Origin: CAIQPS01 sp964631965
Lineage (GTDB): Bacteria > Actinomycetota > Thermoleophilia > RBG-16-64-13
Assembly: GCA_964631965.1 (NCBI GenBank)
Contig: CAZWAR010000113.1
Location: 1 to 8,055 of the forward strand
Direction of reading: 5' to 3'
DNA: 8,055 nt
Positions 1 through 6,057 of the stretch are shown here, in pieces (the first letter of the stretch is position 1; each line of letters begins with the position of its first letter). A model generated the notes under the pieces. That model did no database searches. It worked only from the letters and a program-made list of their open reading frames with translations, and was not told the DNA's origin. Position numbers and translations under genes: made by a program.

Positions 1-2
1 GC

Positions 3-851
3 CCCACCATCAGGAAGCGAACCGGGCTCCCATACCTCGTGTTCCTGGGCGGATCCGAGGTGATGGTACGCTCCGTGATCCCGGTCAGTTCGGCTCTCCA
101 ACGCTACGTGCTCAGCAACGCCTCGCTGCTGGCCGCGGTCAGCGACTTCACCCGGTCGCTCGCTTCCCAGGAAGCGGGGGCGCTCGTCCGGACAGTAACC
201 CTCCGGCCTCCCCTCAATGGTGCGTTCGACCCGACGCAGGGCCCGACCAGAGCTGCGGCAAAAGCCGCTCTGGGCATTGACGGTGAGCTCGTGGTAACAC
301 TCGGCCGCCTGGTACCGCGAAAGGGACAAGACCGGCTCATCCAGGCCCTCGCCCTCTTGTCCAAAGAATACCCACGCCTGCATCTGACGATCATAGGCTC
401 CGGCCCCATCGCCGGGAGGCTCAACAGCTTGGCCCTGATATCAGGCGTCGCCGGGCGGGTGAGGATGACAGGTGCCCTCGACCCGGCCAGTGTCGCCGTC
501 TGGTACCGAGCGGCAGATCTCTTCGCCTGCCCGTGCCGTTCCCGCCATCGGGGGCTTGAGGTGGAAGGGTTCGGCCTCGTTTTCGCCGAGGCCTCGCTGG
601 CCGGCCTCCCGGTGCTCGCCGGCCGGTCGGGAGGCGCACCGGAGTCCGTGAAGAACGGCGAGACGGGGATCGTCCCGGCGGGAGATTCCAGTGCGGAGGT
701 CGCAGAAGCCCTTCGCCGCCTGCTCTCGCTCACTCCCGAAGCCCGCGAGGAGATGGGCAGGAGAGGGCAGGTGTTCGCCGCGCGCCGGCACGCGCCAGAA
801 ACTGTCGGCAAGCAGTATCGAGAACTGCTCTCGTGGGTGGCGAACGCCTGA
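3..851 (+). CDS. GT4 glycosyltransferase, PimB-like (5' end outside window)
   Basis: Probably transfers a sugar from a nucleotide donor to a lipid or glycolipid acceptor on the cytoplasmic face of the membrane. The frame is open to the window edge and reads TGLPYLVFLGGSE, a stretch that lies in the N-terminal Rossmann domain of GT4 enzymes. The GTG at 39 is therefore internal, and roughly 100 N-terminal residues are missing. The visible 282 residues hold the C-terminal donor-binding domain: TLGRLVPRKG (about 99-108, the phosphate-contacting Arg and Lys), LTIIGSGP (128-135), CPCRSRHRGLEVEG (176-189), the EX7E pair E188/E196, and SGGAPESVKNGETG (209-222). The CRxRxRGLEVEG and SGGAPE stretches resemble actinobacterial PimB' phosphatidylinositol mannosyltransferases. 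That specificity is an inference; donor and acceptor cannot be read from the sequence. The gene overlaps the next membrane-protein gene by 19 nt, suggesting joint expression. Confidence 0.9.
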   Translation, partial: PTIRKRTGLPYLVFLGGSEVMVRSVIPVSSALQRYVLSNASLLAAVSDFTRSLASQEAGALVRTVTLRPPLNGAFDPTQGPTRAAAKAALGIDGELVVTLGRLVPRKGQDRLIQALALLSKEYPRLHLTIIGSGPIAGRLNSLALISGVAGRVRMTGALDPASVAVWYRAADLFACPCRSRHRGLEVEGFGLVFAEASLAGLPVLAGRSGGAPESVKNGETGIVPAGDSSAEVAEALRRLLSLTPEAREEMGRRGQVFAARRHAPETVGKQYRELLSWVANA

Positions 852-1984
852 AGCCGCCATCGGACACCCGGGCGCACAGCGGCCCCGCGGTGCCGCCCCG
901 GCTCGAGGACCCGTCCGAGTCCGCAGCGCCGCCCGAGTCCGCAGCGCCACCCCACCCAGCCGACCAGCCCTGCACTCCGCCACCACCTCACGCCCTTGCC
1001 GCCGGACTGCGGTGGCGCCGACTGGTCCTCAACCTTCTGGGCGGTCTCGTCGCTGCCGGTATCGTGGTGGTTCTGGCCGGGTCCCGGCTCGGGCCCGACA
1101 TAGCGCAGACCACTCTCGGGAATCCAAACTACTTCTACCTGGGCCTTGCGGCGGCCTGCCTTGCCCTCGTATTGCTGACCGAGGCGTTCACCCTGGTGGT
1201 GATGGCCCGGTCGCTGTGTCCTCGGTCGTCCTTCTCGGGCGTCTTCGGAGTGGCGTTCGAGTCTCTGCTGGTCGGCGGCGCCACTTCATTCGGCGGCCTG
1301 GAGGTGCCCTACCAGGTAGTCCGCCTGCGGTATTCGGGCCTCTCGACATCGCAGGCCACTTCGACGGTGCTCGGGAAAGCGCTCGTTCACACCTCCCTAC
1401 TCGTCGTGGTCGCCGCGGCGGCCTTGGTACCGACCATCGGCACGCACCTGACGTCGCTGCAGAAATGGATCCTGGTCGGCGTGATCGTCGCGGTCCTCGC
1501 CGCATGGCTCGCAGCGGTGCTCTGGACGCGCCGGCCGGTGGGGACACGTCTTCTCCCTCGTCGGGTGAGGAAATACGTGGCATCGATCAGGGAGGCCAAC
1601 CTCACGCTCCTGCGAGCAGGGTGGAGAGTCATTCTCGGGACGATCGTTCTGCAGGCTGTCTACTGGGGGGCGATGTTCTCGATCATCCCCTTGATCCTCG
1701 TTGCCCTCGGGTACACCGGCGCGCTCTTTCACGTCATCGTCGCGCAGGCGGCTCTGCAGGTGATCATGCCGTTCTCGCCTCTTCCCGGTGGCGCGGGTGT
1801 GGCCGAACTCGGCTATCTGGGATTGATCGGCAGTACCGTCCCCTCCGACATACGGGTGTCGAGCCTCCTGCTCTGGCGGATATTCACCTGGCTCACGCCA
1901 ATGGCCCTCGGAGCGTTGGCCATCGCTTGGAGGCTGATCTTGAACAGCCGAAGAAGGCTGCCGGAGGTGCAGCCCCCAGACTAG
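833..1984 (+). CDS. LPG_synthase_TM / flippase-like integral membrane protein
   Basis: A 383-residue polytopic membrane protein resembling the lysylphosphatidylglycerol synthase transmembrane domain family (PF03706, UPF0104, AglD-like), whose members often sit beside glycosyltransferases. Residues 1-60 form a Pro/Ala-rich, probably cytoplasmic leader containing a duplicated ESAAPP. About eight hydrophobic segments follow (near 63-83, 101-125, 137-153, 178-202, 211-231, 266-293, 296-314 and 344-370). Family-like landmarks are GGATSFGGLEVPYQ (148-161) and PLPGGAGVAELGY (316-328). No C-terminal aminoacyltransferase (MprF-type) domain is present, so lysyl transfer is unlikely; a role in moving or modifying an envelope lipid is an inference. 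The GTG at 833 is the longest start and overlaps the upstream gene by 19 nt with no strong Shine-Dalgarno. A later GTG near 890 is possible, so the leader's start is uncertain. Confidence 0.85.
   Translation: MGGERLKPPSDTRAHSGPAVPPRLEDPSESAAPPESAAPPHPADQPCTPPPPHALAAGLRWRRLVLNLLGGLVAAGIVVVLAGSRLGPDIAQTTLGNPNYFYLGLAAACLALVLLTEAFTLVVMARSLCPRSSFSGVFGVAFESLLVGGATSFGGLEVPYQVVRLRYSGLSTSQATSTVLGKALVHTSLLVVVAAAALVPTIGTHLTSLQKWILVGVIVAVLAAWLAAVLWTRRPVGTRLLPRRVRKYVASIREANLTLLRAGWRVILGTIVLQAVYWGAMFSIIPLILVALGYTGALFHVIVAQAALQVIMPFSPLPGGAGVAELGYLGLIGSTVPSDIRVSSLLLWRIFTWLTPMALGALAIAWRLILNSRRRLPEVQPPD
915..948 (+). repeat. 16-bp perfect tandem direct repeat, 18-bp period
   Basis: CCGAGTCCGCAGCGCC occurs at 915-930 and again at 933-948. 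The 18-bp period keeps the reading frame and encodes two copies of ESAAPP in the Pro/Ala-rich leader of the membrane protein. The identical third positions point to a recent in-frame duplication or replication slippage. Confidence 0.85.
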
Positions 1985-2409
1985 ACGTTGTAGGCTTCGC
2001 GCCCCAGGGTCTTGACCCAGTTGGCAGCCAGGACCTTCTGCGCTTCTTCGGTCTGATCAACCCCGAGGATGACTATGGCGTTGTTGCTCACCCGGCCCAG
2101 ATGCGGATATAGGTAGTGCACGTTGATGCCAGCCGCTCTGAGGGGCTTGAGGACTCCCAGCATCCCGCCCGGATGGTCGGGGATCTCCACGGCCAGCACC
2201 TCGGTCTCCTTGGGAGTGTACCCATTCGCAATGAGCATATTCCTGGCCTTCTCCGGGTCGTCGAAGACGAAACGGACGGTGCTGCGGTCCGACGTGTCGG
2301 CCACCGAGATGGCTCGTACGTTCACGCCCTCTCGGCCGAGACTTTCGCTGATGGTGGCCAGCGCACCGGGAGTGTTGTCCAAACTTACAGACAGTTGCTT
2401 GATGACCAC
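1981..2409 (-). CDS. Tandem ACT-domain protein, last gene of the oxidoreductase operon
   Basis: A 142-residue soluble protein consisting of little more than two ACT domains, at about 3-66 and 71-135. Each has the ligand-turn signature: DNTPGALATISESL with GVNVRAIS (11-36), and DHPGGMLGVLKPL with GINVHYLY (78-101). ACT domains usually bind amino acids and control metabolic enzymes. No catalytic or DNA-binding domain is attached, so this is probably a stand-alone sensor or regulatory subunit. Its GTG start lies 4 nt after the stop of the gamma-subunit gene, with the Shine-Dalgarno-like AAAGGTGAT inside the upstream gene's end, so it is almost certainly co-transcribed with the oxidoreductase. 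Feedback sensing of branched-chain or aromatic amino acids is an inference. The TAG stop shares a CTAG with the stop of the convergent gene. Confidence 0.88.
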   Translation of the reverse strand: MVIKQLSVSLDNTPGALATISESLGREGVNVRAISVADTSDRSTVRFVFDDPEKARNMLIANGYTPKETEVLAVEIPDHPGGMLGVLKPLRAAGINVHYLYPHLGRVSNNAIVILGVDQTEEAQKVLAANWVKTLGREAYNV

Positions 2410-2413
2410 GCCA

Positions 2414-2950
2414 TCACCTTTCGTAGTCGTGGCCCAGCACGAGGGCCTCGCGGTTGAGCTTCAGTAGTTTCGCTTTGCCCTCGCCGAGGATGTCGACGAG
2501 ATTCTCCTGCATGGCGTCGTAGGAGATCATGTTGCTCGCCCGCACCAATGCGCCCAGCATGATCATGTTGGCCACCTTGCTCGTGCCGAGCCGCTCGGCC
2601 AATTCCGTCGTGGGGATGGCAAGTACTTCGATATCGCTGCGTGCAGTCTCGGTGTTGACGATGGACGAGTTGACGCAGAGCAGACCACCGGGCTGCAGGA
2701 TGCTCTGGAACCGGGCGAATGAGGGCTGGTTCATGGCCACGACGAACTCGGGATCAGACGCCACCGGGGAGGCGATCTCCTCGTCGGAGACCACGACGGT
2801 GCAGTTGGCCGTGCCGCCCCGCACTTCCACCCCATAGGCGGGGAAGTAGGTGACGTGCTTGCCTTCGAGCATGGCGGCGGTGGCCAGCGTGGTACCCATG
2901 GAGAGAACGCCCTGGCCACCGAAACCAGAAAAGAGGGTCTTGATCAGCAT
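2414..2950 (-). CDS. 2-oxoacid:ferredoxin oxidoreductase, gamma subunit
   Basis: The 178-residue gamma subunit of a four-subunit 2-oxoacid:acceptor oxidoreductase (POR/KOR/VOR type), a cytoplasmic enzyme that couples CoA-dependent oxidative decarboxylation of a 2-oxoacid to ferredoxin reduction. The N-terminus carries the family's glycine loop GFGGQGV (9-15). TYFPAYGVEVRGGTANCTV (about 34-52) is typical of the CoA-contacting catalytic gamma fold. The length fits stand-alone gamma subunits. The ATG at 2950 overlaps the beta-subunit stop by one base (TGATG), and GGAGG lies 7 nt upstream within the beta gene, which supports this start and coupled translation. Nothing in this subunit alone distinguishes the 2-oxoacid used. 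Confidence 0.93.
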   Translation of the reverse strand: MLIKTLFSGFGGQGVLSMGTTLATAAMLEGKHVTYFPAYGVEVRGGTANCTVVVSDEEIASPVASDPEFVVAMNQPSFARFQSILQPGGLLCVNSSIVNTETARSDIEVLAIPTTELAERLGTSKVANMIMLGALVRASNMISYDAMQENLVDILGEGKAKLLKLNREALVLGHDYER

Positions 2951-3849
2951 CAGGCGCCCTCCCCGGAGATCGGCGCCGCAGCTTGCGCGGCGGCGCCAGC
3001 GGAGGTGGGGACCGGCTCACCGGCGCCCTGCGCCGTCCCCCCAGGTGCCGCGCAGGCGGTCACGTCCTTGACGACCCCAAGTGGGAAACGCTTGCTCATC
3101 ACGTCGTCCACCCATCTGCAGGCTTCGAGCGTGCCCATCTTCCAGGCGGTGGGACAGGGCGATAGGATCTCCACCAGAGAGAAGCCGGCTCCGTCCAGCT
3201 GGCACTGGAAGGCCTTGCGGATGGCTTTCTTGGCCTTCACGACCGCTCCCGGCTTGTTGACCGCCACCCGCTCCAGGTAGGCAGTGCCGTCGAGCATGGC
3301 GAACACCTCGCAGATACGCACCGGGTGCCCGGCCAGGTCCGAGCAGCGACCCACCGGGGACGTGGTAGTGACCTGGTCGAGCAACGTGGTCGGGGCCATC
3401 TGGCCCCCCGTCATCCCGTACACCCCGTTGTTTACGAAGATCACCGTGATGTTCTCGCCCCGATTCGCAGCATGGAAGCCTTCGGCGGTGCCGATGGCGG
3501 CCAGGTCGCCGTCGCCCTGGTAAGAAAGGACCAGGTTCTCCGGACGAATGCGCTTGATGCCCGTGGCGACGGCCGAGCCTCGCCCGTGGGCCGACTCGAT
3601 GACGTCGATGTCGAAGTAGTTGTAGAGAAGCATGCCGCACCCGGCGGGGGCCACACAGATGGCTTTGCCCCCCAGGTTCATCTCCTCCAGCACTTCCATG
3701 AGGAGCCGGTTGATGATGCCGTGGCCACAGCCGGGACAGTAGTGGAAGTGGGCGGGCTTCAGGAGGGCCGGGCGTCTGTAGATGGTCCTCGCGCCACCGC
3801 CGCCGTTGCCGGCAGCCGCAACCCTGAGGTCGGTCGTATCTCTCACCAT
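2950..3849 (-). CDS. 2-oxoacid:ferredoxin oxidoreductase, thiamine-diphosphate beta subunit
   Basis: A 299-residue catalytic beta subunit. HYCPGCGHG (36-44) supplies C38 and C41; with C71 and C232 these four cysteines have the spacing of the [4Fe-4S] ligands in OFOR beta subunits. The thiamine-diphosphate/Mg motif runs from GDGD (112-115) to FVNNGVYGMTGGQ (138-150), followed by APTT. The frame is open further upstream to 4083, but that extension is unlike the family and overlaps the alpha gene. The ATG at 3849 fits because it lies 2 nt after the alpha stop and GGGAGGG lies about 8-10 nt upstream. The last 35 residues form an Ala/Gly/Pro-rich tail after DVTAC, apparently added to the normal fold. 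Substrate identity is not determined by this subunit alone. Confidence 0.93.
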   Translation of the reverse strand: MVRDTTDLRVAAAGNGGGGARTIYRRPALLKPAHFHYCPGCGHGIINRLLMEVLEEMNLGGKAICVAPAGCGMLLYNYFDIDVIESAHGRGSAVATGIKRIRPENLVLSYQGDGDLAAIGTAEGFHAANRGENITVIFVNNGVYGMTGGQMAPTTLLDQVTTTSPVGRCSDLAGHPVRICEVFAMLDGTAYLERVAVNKPGAVVKAKKAIRKAFQCQLDGAGFSLVEILSPCPTAWKMGTLEACRWVDDVMSKRFPLGVVKDVTACAAPGGTAQGAGEPVPTSAGAAAQAAAPISGEGA

Positions 3850-3851
3850 GG

Positions 3852-4925
3852 CTACTTCCCTCCCCGCGCCGCGTGCGCCTGCAGATGATGCCGCGCGACT
3901 ATCCGATATAGCTCCACCGGCATGGGGATCACGCCGCCAGGTCTTCCATAGAAATGCACGTTCGCTCGTCCTCCCAGAGCCAGCCGGACGTCTTCCACCA
4001 TCTGACCGGCGCTCATCTCGAACACGAAGAAGTCGGGTATCGTCGCGCTCATCTCCTGCAGGGCCCTTGCCGGGAACGGCCATAGGGTAATGGGGCGCAG
4101 CAGTCCGACCTTGTGTCCGTCCTCCCGCAGCCGTTTGATGGCTCCCCTGGCGATGCGGGCGCCCATGCCGTACGCGACGAGAACCATCTCCGCGTCCTCG
4201 ATGAGGAAGGTCTCGTAGCGCACCTCGTTCTGCTCGATCAACTGGAACTTGCGTTGCAGTTTCCAGTTGTGCTCTTCCTGAAGCTTGGCGTCGAAGATGA
4301 GCGAGTAGATGTACTGTGCCGGCCGACTTTCGGCGCCGGTCAGGATGTAGTCCTTGTGCACGTCGGGTGGACGCTCGAGAGCGTCGAAATCTATGGGCTC
4401 CATCATCTGCCCCAGCATGCCGTCGCCCAGAACGATCACCGGATTGCGGTACTTGTCCGCCAACTCGAAGGCCAGAGGCACTACCAGGGTGAGTTCCTGC
4501 ACGGAGGCCGGAGCCAGTACCACGGTCTTGTAGTCGCCATGGCCGCCGCCGCGGGTGGCCTGGAAGTAGTCGGACTGCGATGGGGAGATGTTTCCCATTC
4601 CCGGCCCGCCGCGCACCATGTTCACGATCACCGCCGGTAGTTCGTCAGCCACCAGGTAGGAGATGCCTTCTTGCTTGAGACTCATACCGGGCCCGCTCGA
4701 CGAGGTCATGGCCCGCGCTCCCGCCGCGGAAGCTCCCAGCACCATGTTTATGGCTGCTATCTCGCTTTCCGACTGGATGAACACCCCACCGCTCTCCACC
4801 ATGCGCTTGGCCATGTACTCGGTCAGCTCGTTCTGAGGAGTGATCGGATAGCCGAAGTAGGCGGTACACCCCGACAGGATGGCCGCTTCGCCGAGGGCGG
4901 CGTTGCCGCTCATGAGCTTCTTCAT
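3852..4925 (-). CDS. vorB: 2-oxoacid:ferredoxin oxidoreductase, alpha subunit, VorB-type
   Basis: A 357-residue alpha subunit that pairs with the beta subunit to form the thiamine active site. It has FGYPITPQNELTEY (24-37), SESEIAAINMVLGA (52-65), TSSSGPGMSLKQEGISYL (74-91), ELADKYRNPVIVLGDGMLGQM (154-174, split around the central Asn) and FEMSAGQMVEDVRLAL (302-317). The stretch GPGMGNISPSQSDY with TRGGGHGDYK (107-133) resembles 2-oxoisovalerate (VorB) alpha subunits more than 2-oxoglutarate (KorA) ones, favouring branched-chain 2-oxoacids. This is recognition from memory; related KOR substrates remain possible. The ATG at 4925 overlaps the ferredoxin-subunit stop by 4 nt (ATGA), with GGAG 5 nt upstream. 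The frame extends to 4970 but lacks family resemblance there. Confidence 0.9.
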   Translation of the reverse strand: MKKLMSGNAALGEAAILSGCTAYFGYPITPQNELTEYMAKRMVESGGVFIQSESEIAAINMVLGASAAGARAMTSSSGPGMSLKQEGISYLVADELPAVIVNMVRGGPGMGNISPSQSDYFQATRGGGHGDYKTVVLAPASVQELTLVVPLAFELADKYRNPVIVLGDGMLGQMMEPIDFDALERPPDVHKDYILTGAESRPAQYIYSLIFDAKLQEEHNWKLQRKFQLIEQNEVRYETFLIEDAEMVLVAYGMGARIARGAIKRLREDGHKVGLLRPITLWPFPARALQEMSATIPDFFVFEMSAGQMVEDVRLALGGRANVHFYGRPGGVIPMPVELYRIVARHHLQAHAARGGK

Positions 4926-5143
4926 AGCCGCTCCACTTCTATCGCGACCTCGGGGCACATGAGCGCGCACACGCCACAGCCGTTGCAGCTGGTCTCGCCC
5001 TCGTCCGCGCCGTCGAAGACGGCCACGAAGTAGCCTTTCAGGTTCAGTTCTTCGGAAAGCGTGATGCTCTTCTTGGGGCAGAGCTCGATGCAGAACAGGC
5101 AGGCTTTGCAGCGCTCCCTATCGATGGTGATGCGGCCGTGCAA
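4922..5143 (-). CDS. Oxidoreductase delta subunit, 2x[4Fe-4S] ferredoxin type
   Basis: A 73-residue ferredoxin-like electron-transfer subunit, the first gene of the five-gene operon. Two complete cluster motifs are visible: CKACLFCIELCP (C12, C15, C18, C22) and CNGCGVCALMCP (C53, C56, C59, C63), separated by a 30-residue linker. It would carry electrons from the alpha/beta active site to an external ferredoxin. The start is TTG at 5143: an in-frame stop lies two codons upstream and no ATG or GTG precedes the first cysteine motif. A GGGAG sits 9 nt before the TTG, which supports it. Its stop overlaps the alpha start by 4 nt. An order with delta first, then alpha, beta, gamma is common for VOR/KOR-type operons. 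Confidence 0.92.
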   Translation of the reverse strand: MHGRITIDRERCKACLFCIELCPKKSITLSEELNLKGYFVAVFDGADEGETSCNGCGVCALMCPEVAIEVERL

Positions 5144-5152
5144 TGTTCAGGA

Positions 5153-5157
5153 CTCCC
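5153..5157 (-). promoter_or_regulatory. Ribosome binding site for the TTG-initiated delta subunit
   Basis: On the minus strand this is GGGAG with a 9-nt spacer to TTG at 5143. It decides the start of the ferredoxin subunit, because no ATG or GTG lies in frame between the upstream stop and the first cluster motif. It overlaps one copy of the CCGGTC repeat (5156-5161), so a protein bound there could affect initiation; that is conjecture. Confidence 0.6.
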
Positions 5158-5234
5158 GGTCTCGTCGTCGTTCGTTCGATGATGGTTTGATCGTGCAGGA
5201 TCATATTTTAGCCGGTCTCTGTTGCATACCGGTC
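5156..5234 (+). repeat. Three CCGGTC copies in the divergent control region
   Basis: CCGGTC occurs on the plus strand at 5156-5161, 5212-5217 and 5229-5234. The first two extend to CCGGTCTC, and the last two are exactly 17 bp apart in the same orientation. This 17-bp pair spans the spacer and -35 zone of the minus-strand promoter candidate and overlaps the plus-strand candidate. They could be binding sites for a regulator of the oxidoreductase operon or the lipoprotein gene. The evidence is only position and recurrence. Confidence 0.35.
5200..5205 (-). promoter_or_regulatory. Candidate -10 element of the oxidoreductase operon
   Basis: The minus strand reads TATGAT here, five of six matches to TATAAT, preceded by an A-rich AAAA. 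The hexamer 17 nt upstream (ATGCAA) matches the -35 consensus only at three positions. Transcription would start near 5193, leaving a leader of about 50 nt before the TTG start. It stands out because it is one of the few AT-rich spots in the region. Confidence 0.4.
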
Positions 5235-5251
5235 GCACGGGGCACTATCCT
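5222..5251 (+). promoter_or_regulatory. Weak candidate promoter for the lipoprotein gene
   Basis: TTGCAT (5222-5227) and TATCCT (5246-5251) are separated by 18 bp, giving modest matches to -35 and -10 and a leader of roughly 55 nt. The rest of the 170-bp divergent spacer shows no obvious terminator, riboswitch or small gene. Confidence 0.28.
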
Positions 5252-5301
5252 TGCTCGGTACATCACAGCCCCCGGCTGCCGGCAGCGGGGCTCAAGGTCC
5301 G

Positions 5302-5307
5302 AAGGAG
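5302..5307 (+). promoter_or_regulatory. Ribosome binding site of the lipoprotein gene
   Basis: AAGGAG with a 6-nt spacer to the ATG at 5314 is a canonical Shine-Dalgarno. It fixes the start at the signal peptide rather than at the earlier in-frame codon at 5251. Confidence 0.8.
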
Positions 5308-5313
5308 ATCGGG

Positions 5314-6000
5314 ATGCATGTTCGTTCGTTGTCGTTCCTGGTGCTGGTGTCCGTACTGCTTGCGAGTACGGTCCTGCTGAGCGCCTGTGGGAATTCGAGC
5401 CCACAGGAGACCATGACCACTACCATGTCCTCGGAGTCGTCTCCGGCGACGTCGGGGCAGAGCGGGTCGACCGCCACGACACAAACGCTTCCCGGCACCC
5501 TTGGTGGCACCACTACCAGCGACGGTGAGACCGCGGCAGCGGACGGCGGCGAAGGAGCCACCGCCTATGAGGTGGGTGAGTCCTTCGCCGTGGGCGACCT
5601 TTCGTTCACGGTCACCGGCGGGGAGCAGCTGGAGCAAGTGGTCAACGTCCTGTCCGAAACCGACGTCGCACTTCCTGAGAACGGTGCGTTCTTCGTCGCC
5701 ACGCTCGAGTTCGCGGGAAAGGAAGGGCTGAGCGGAGGACTGGATATCGCTACGGTCAAGCTGCGGGACTCGGCCGGCACGCTGTACGAGGAAGACGAGC
5801 CCAGCGAGGCTGCTGACAATTACCGGCTGGCGCGCGAAGGATACGACAACCTATCGATGGCCGAACTGGGCAACGTGCAGACCGTGCAGTTGTTCGCCAT
5901 CTACGACGTGCCTGCCGACGCGGGGCCCTTCACGCTGGTGTTCTTCCAGACGGAGGACGGGAAAGCGGTGGAGGTGGCTGAGGTGAGCCTGGCGGAGTAG
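5314..6000 (+). CDS. DUF4352-type exported lipoprotein
   Basis: A 228-residue predicted lipoprotein. The N-terminus MHVRSLSFLV is followed by a hydrophobic segment (5-21) and a lipobox LLSAC, with C25 as the likely acylated residue. Residues 26-80 are a Thr/Ser/Gly-rich linker typical of lipoproteins that hold a domain away from the membrane. The C-terminal part (about 84-226) looks like the immunoglobulin-like DUF4352 fold: VGESFAVGDLSFTVTGGE, then NGAFFVATLEFAG, TVKLRDSAGTLYEEDE and a terminal beta-rich half containing FAIYDVPADAG. DUF4352 proteins are widespread in Gram-positive bacteria and mostly of unknown role. The ATG at 5314 is chosen because AAGGAG (5302-5307) lies 6 nt upstream and the signal peptide begins there; the frame is open to 5251 but that part is unlike a signal sequence. 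It is divergent from the oxidoreductase operon with 170 bp between them. Confidence 0.88.
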   Translation: MHVRSLSFLVLVSVLLASTVLLSACGNSSPQETMTTTMSSESSPATSGQSGSTATTQTLPGTLGGTTTSDGETAAADGGEGATAYEVGESFAVGDLSFTVTGGEQLEQVVNVLSETDVALPENGAFFVATLEFAGKEGLSGGLDIATVKLRDSAGTLYEEDEPSEAADNYRLAREGYDNLSMAELGNVQTVQLFAIYDVPADAGPFTLVFFQTEDGKAVEVAEVSLAE

Positions 6001-6033
6001 CACCCGCACGGATCTCGGTTCCAGTATGGGCCC

Positions 6034-6047
6034 GGGCGGCACCGCCC
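6034..6047. terminator. Possible GC-rich hairpin between convergent genes
   Basis: GGGCG (6034-6038) and CGCCC (6043-6047) can pair around a four-base loop in the 57-bp gap between the lipoprotein stop and the convergent hydrolase stop. TGGG and CCCA flank it. There is no T-run on either strand, so a classical intrinsic terminator is not shown. The position suits a shared bidirectional terminator of the GC-rich, U-poor kind. Confidence 0.25.
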
Positions 6048-6057
6048 CCATGGCTGC

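Noticed and set aside
104..991. A 295-codon minus-strand open frame antisense to the glycosyltransferase
   Set aside because: Arg/Ser/Pro-rich translation with no motif; typical antisense openness in high-GC coding DNA.
691..2112. A 473-codon plus-strand open frame spanning the glycosyltransferase and membrane-protein genes
   Set aside because: It is a GC-rich shadow: it reads as Arg/Pro/Gly-rich sequence with no domain, and overlaps two genes with clear motifs in other frames.
3850..4083. N-terminal extension of the beta subunit upstream of 3849
   Set aside because: It overlaps the alpha gene in another frame, is unlike the family, and the ATG at 3849 has a good ribosome site.
5162..5329. 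CGTTCGTTCG-like simple repeats near 5169 and 5320 as a possible array or origin element
   Set aside because: Only two short copies, one inside the lipoprotein coding start; no regular spacing or palindromic unit as in CRISPR or iterons.
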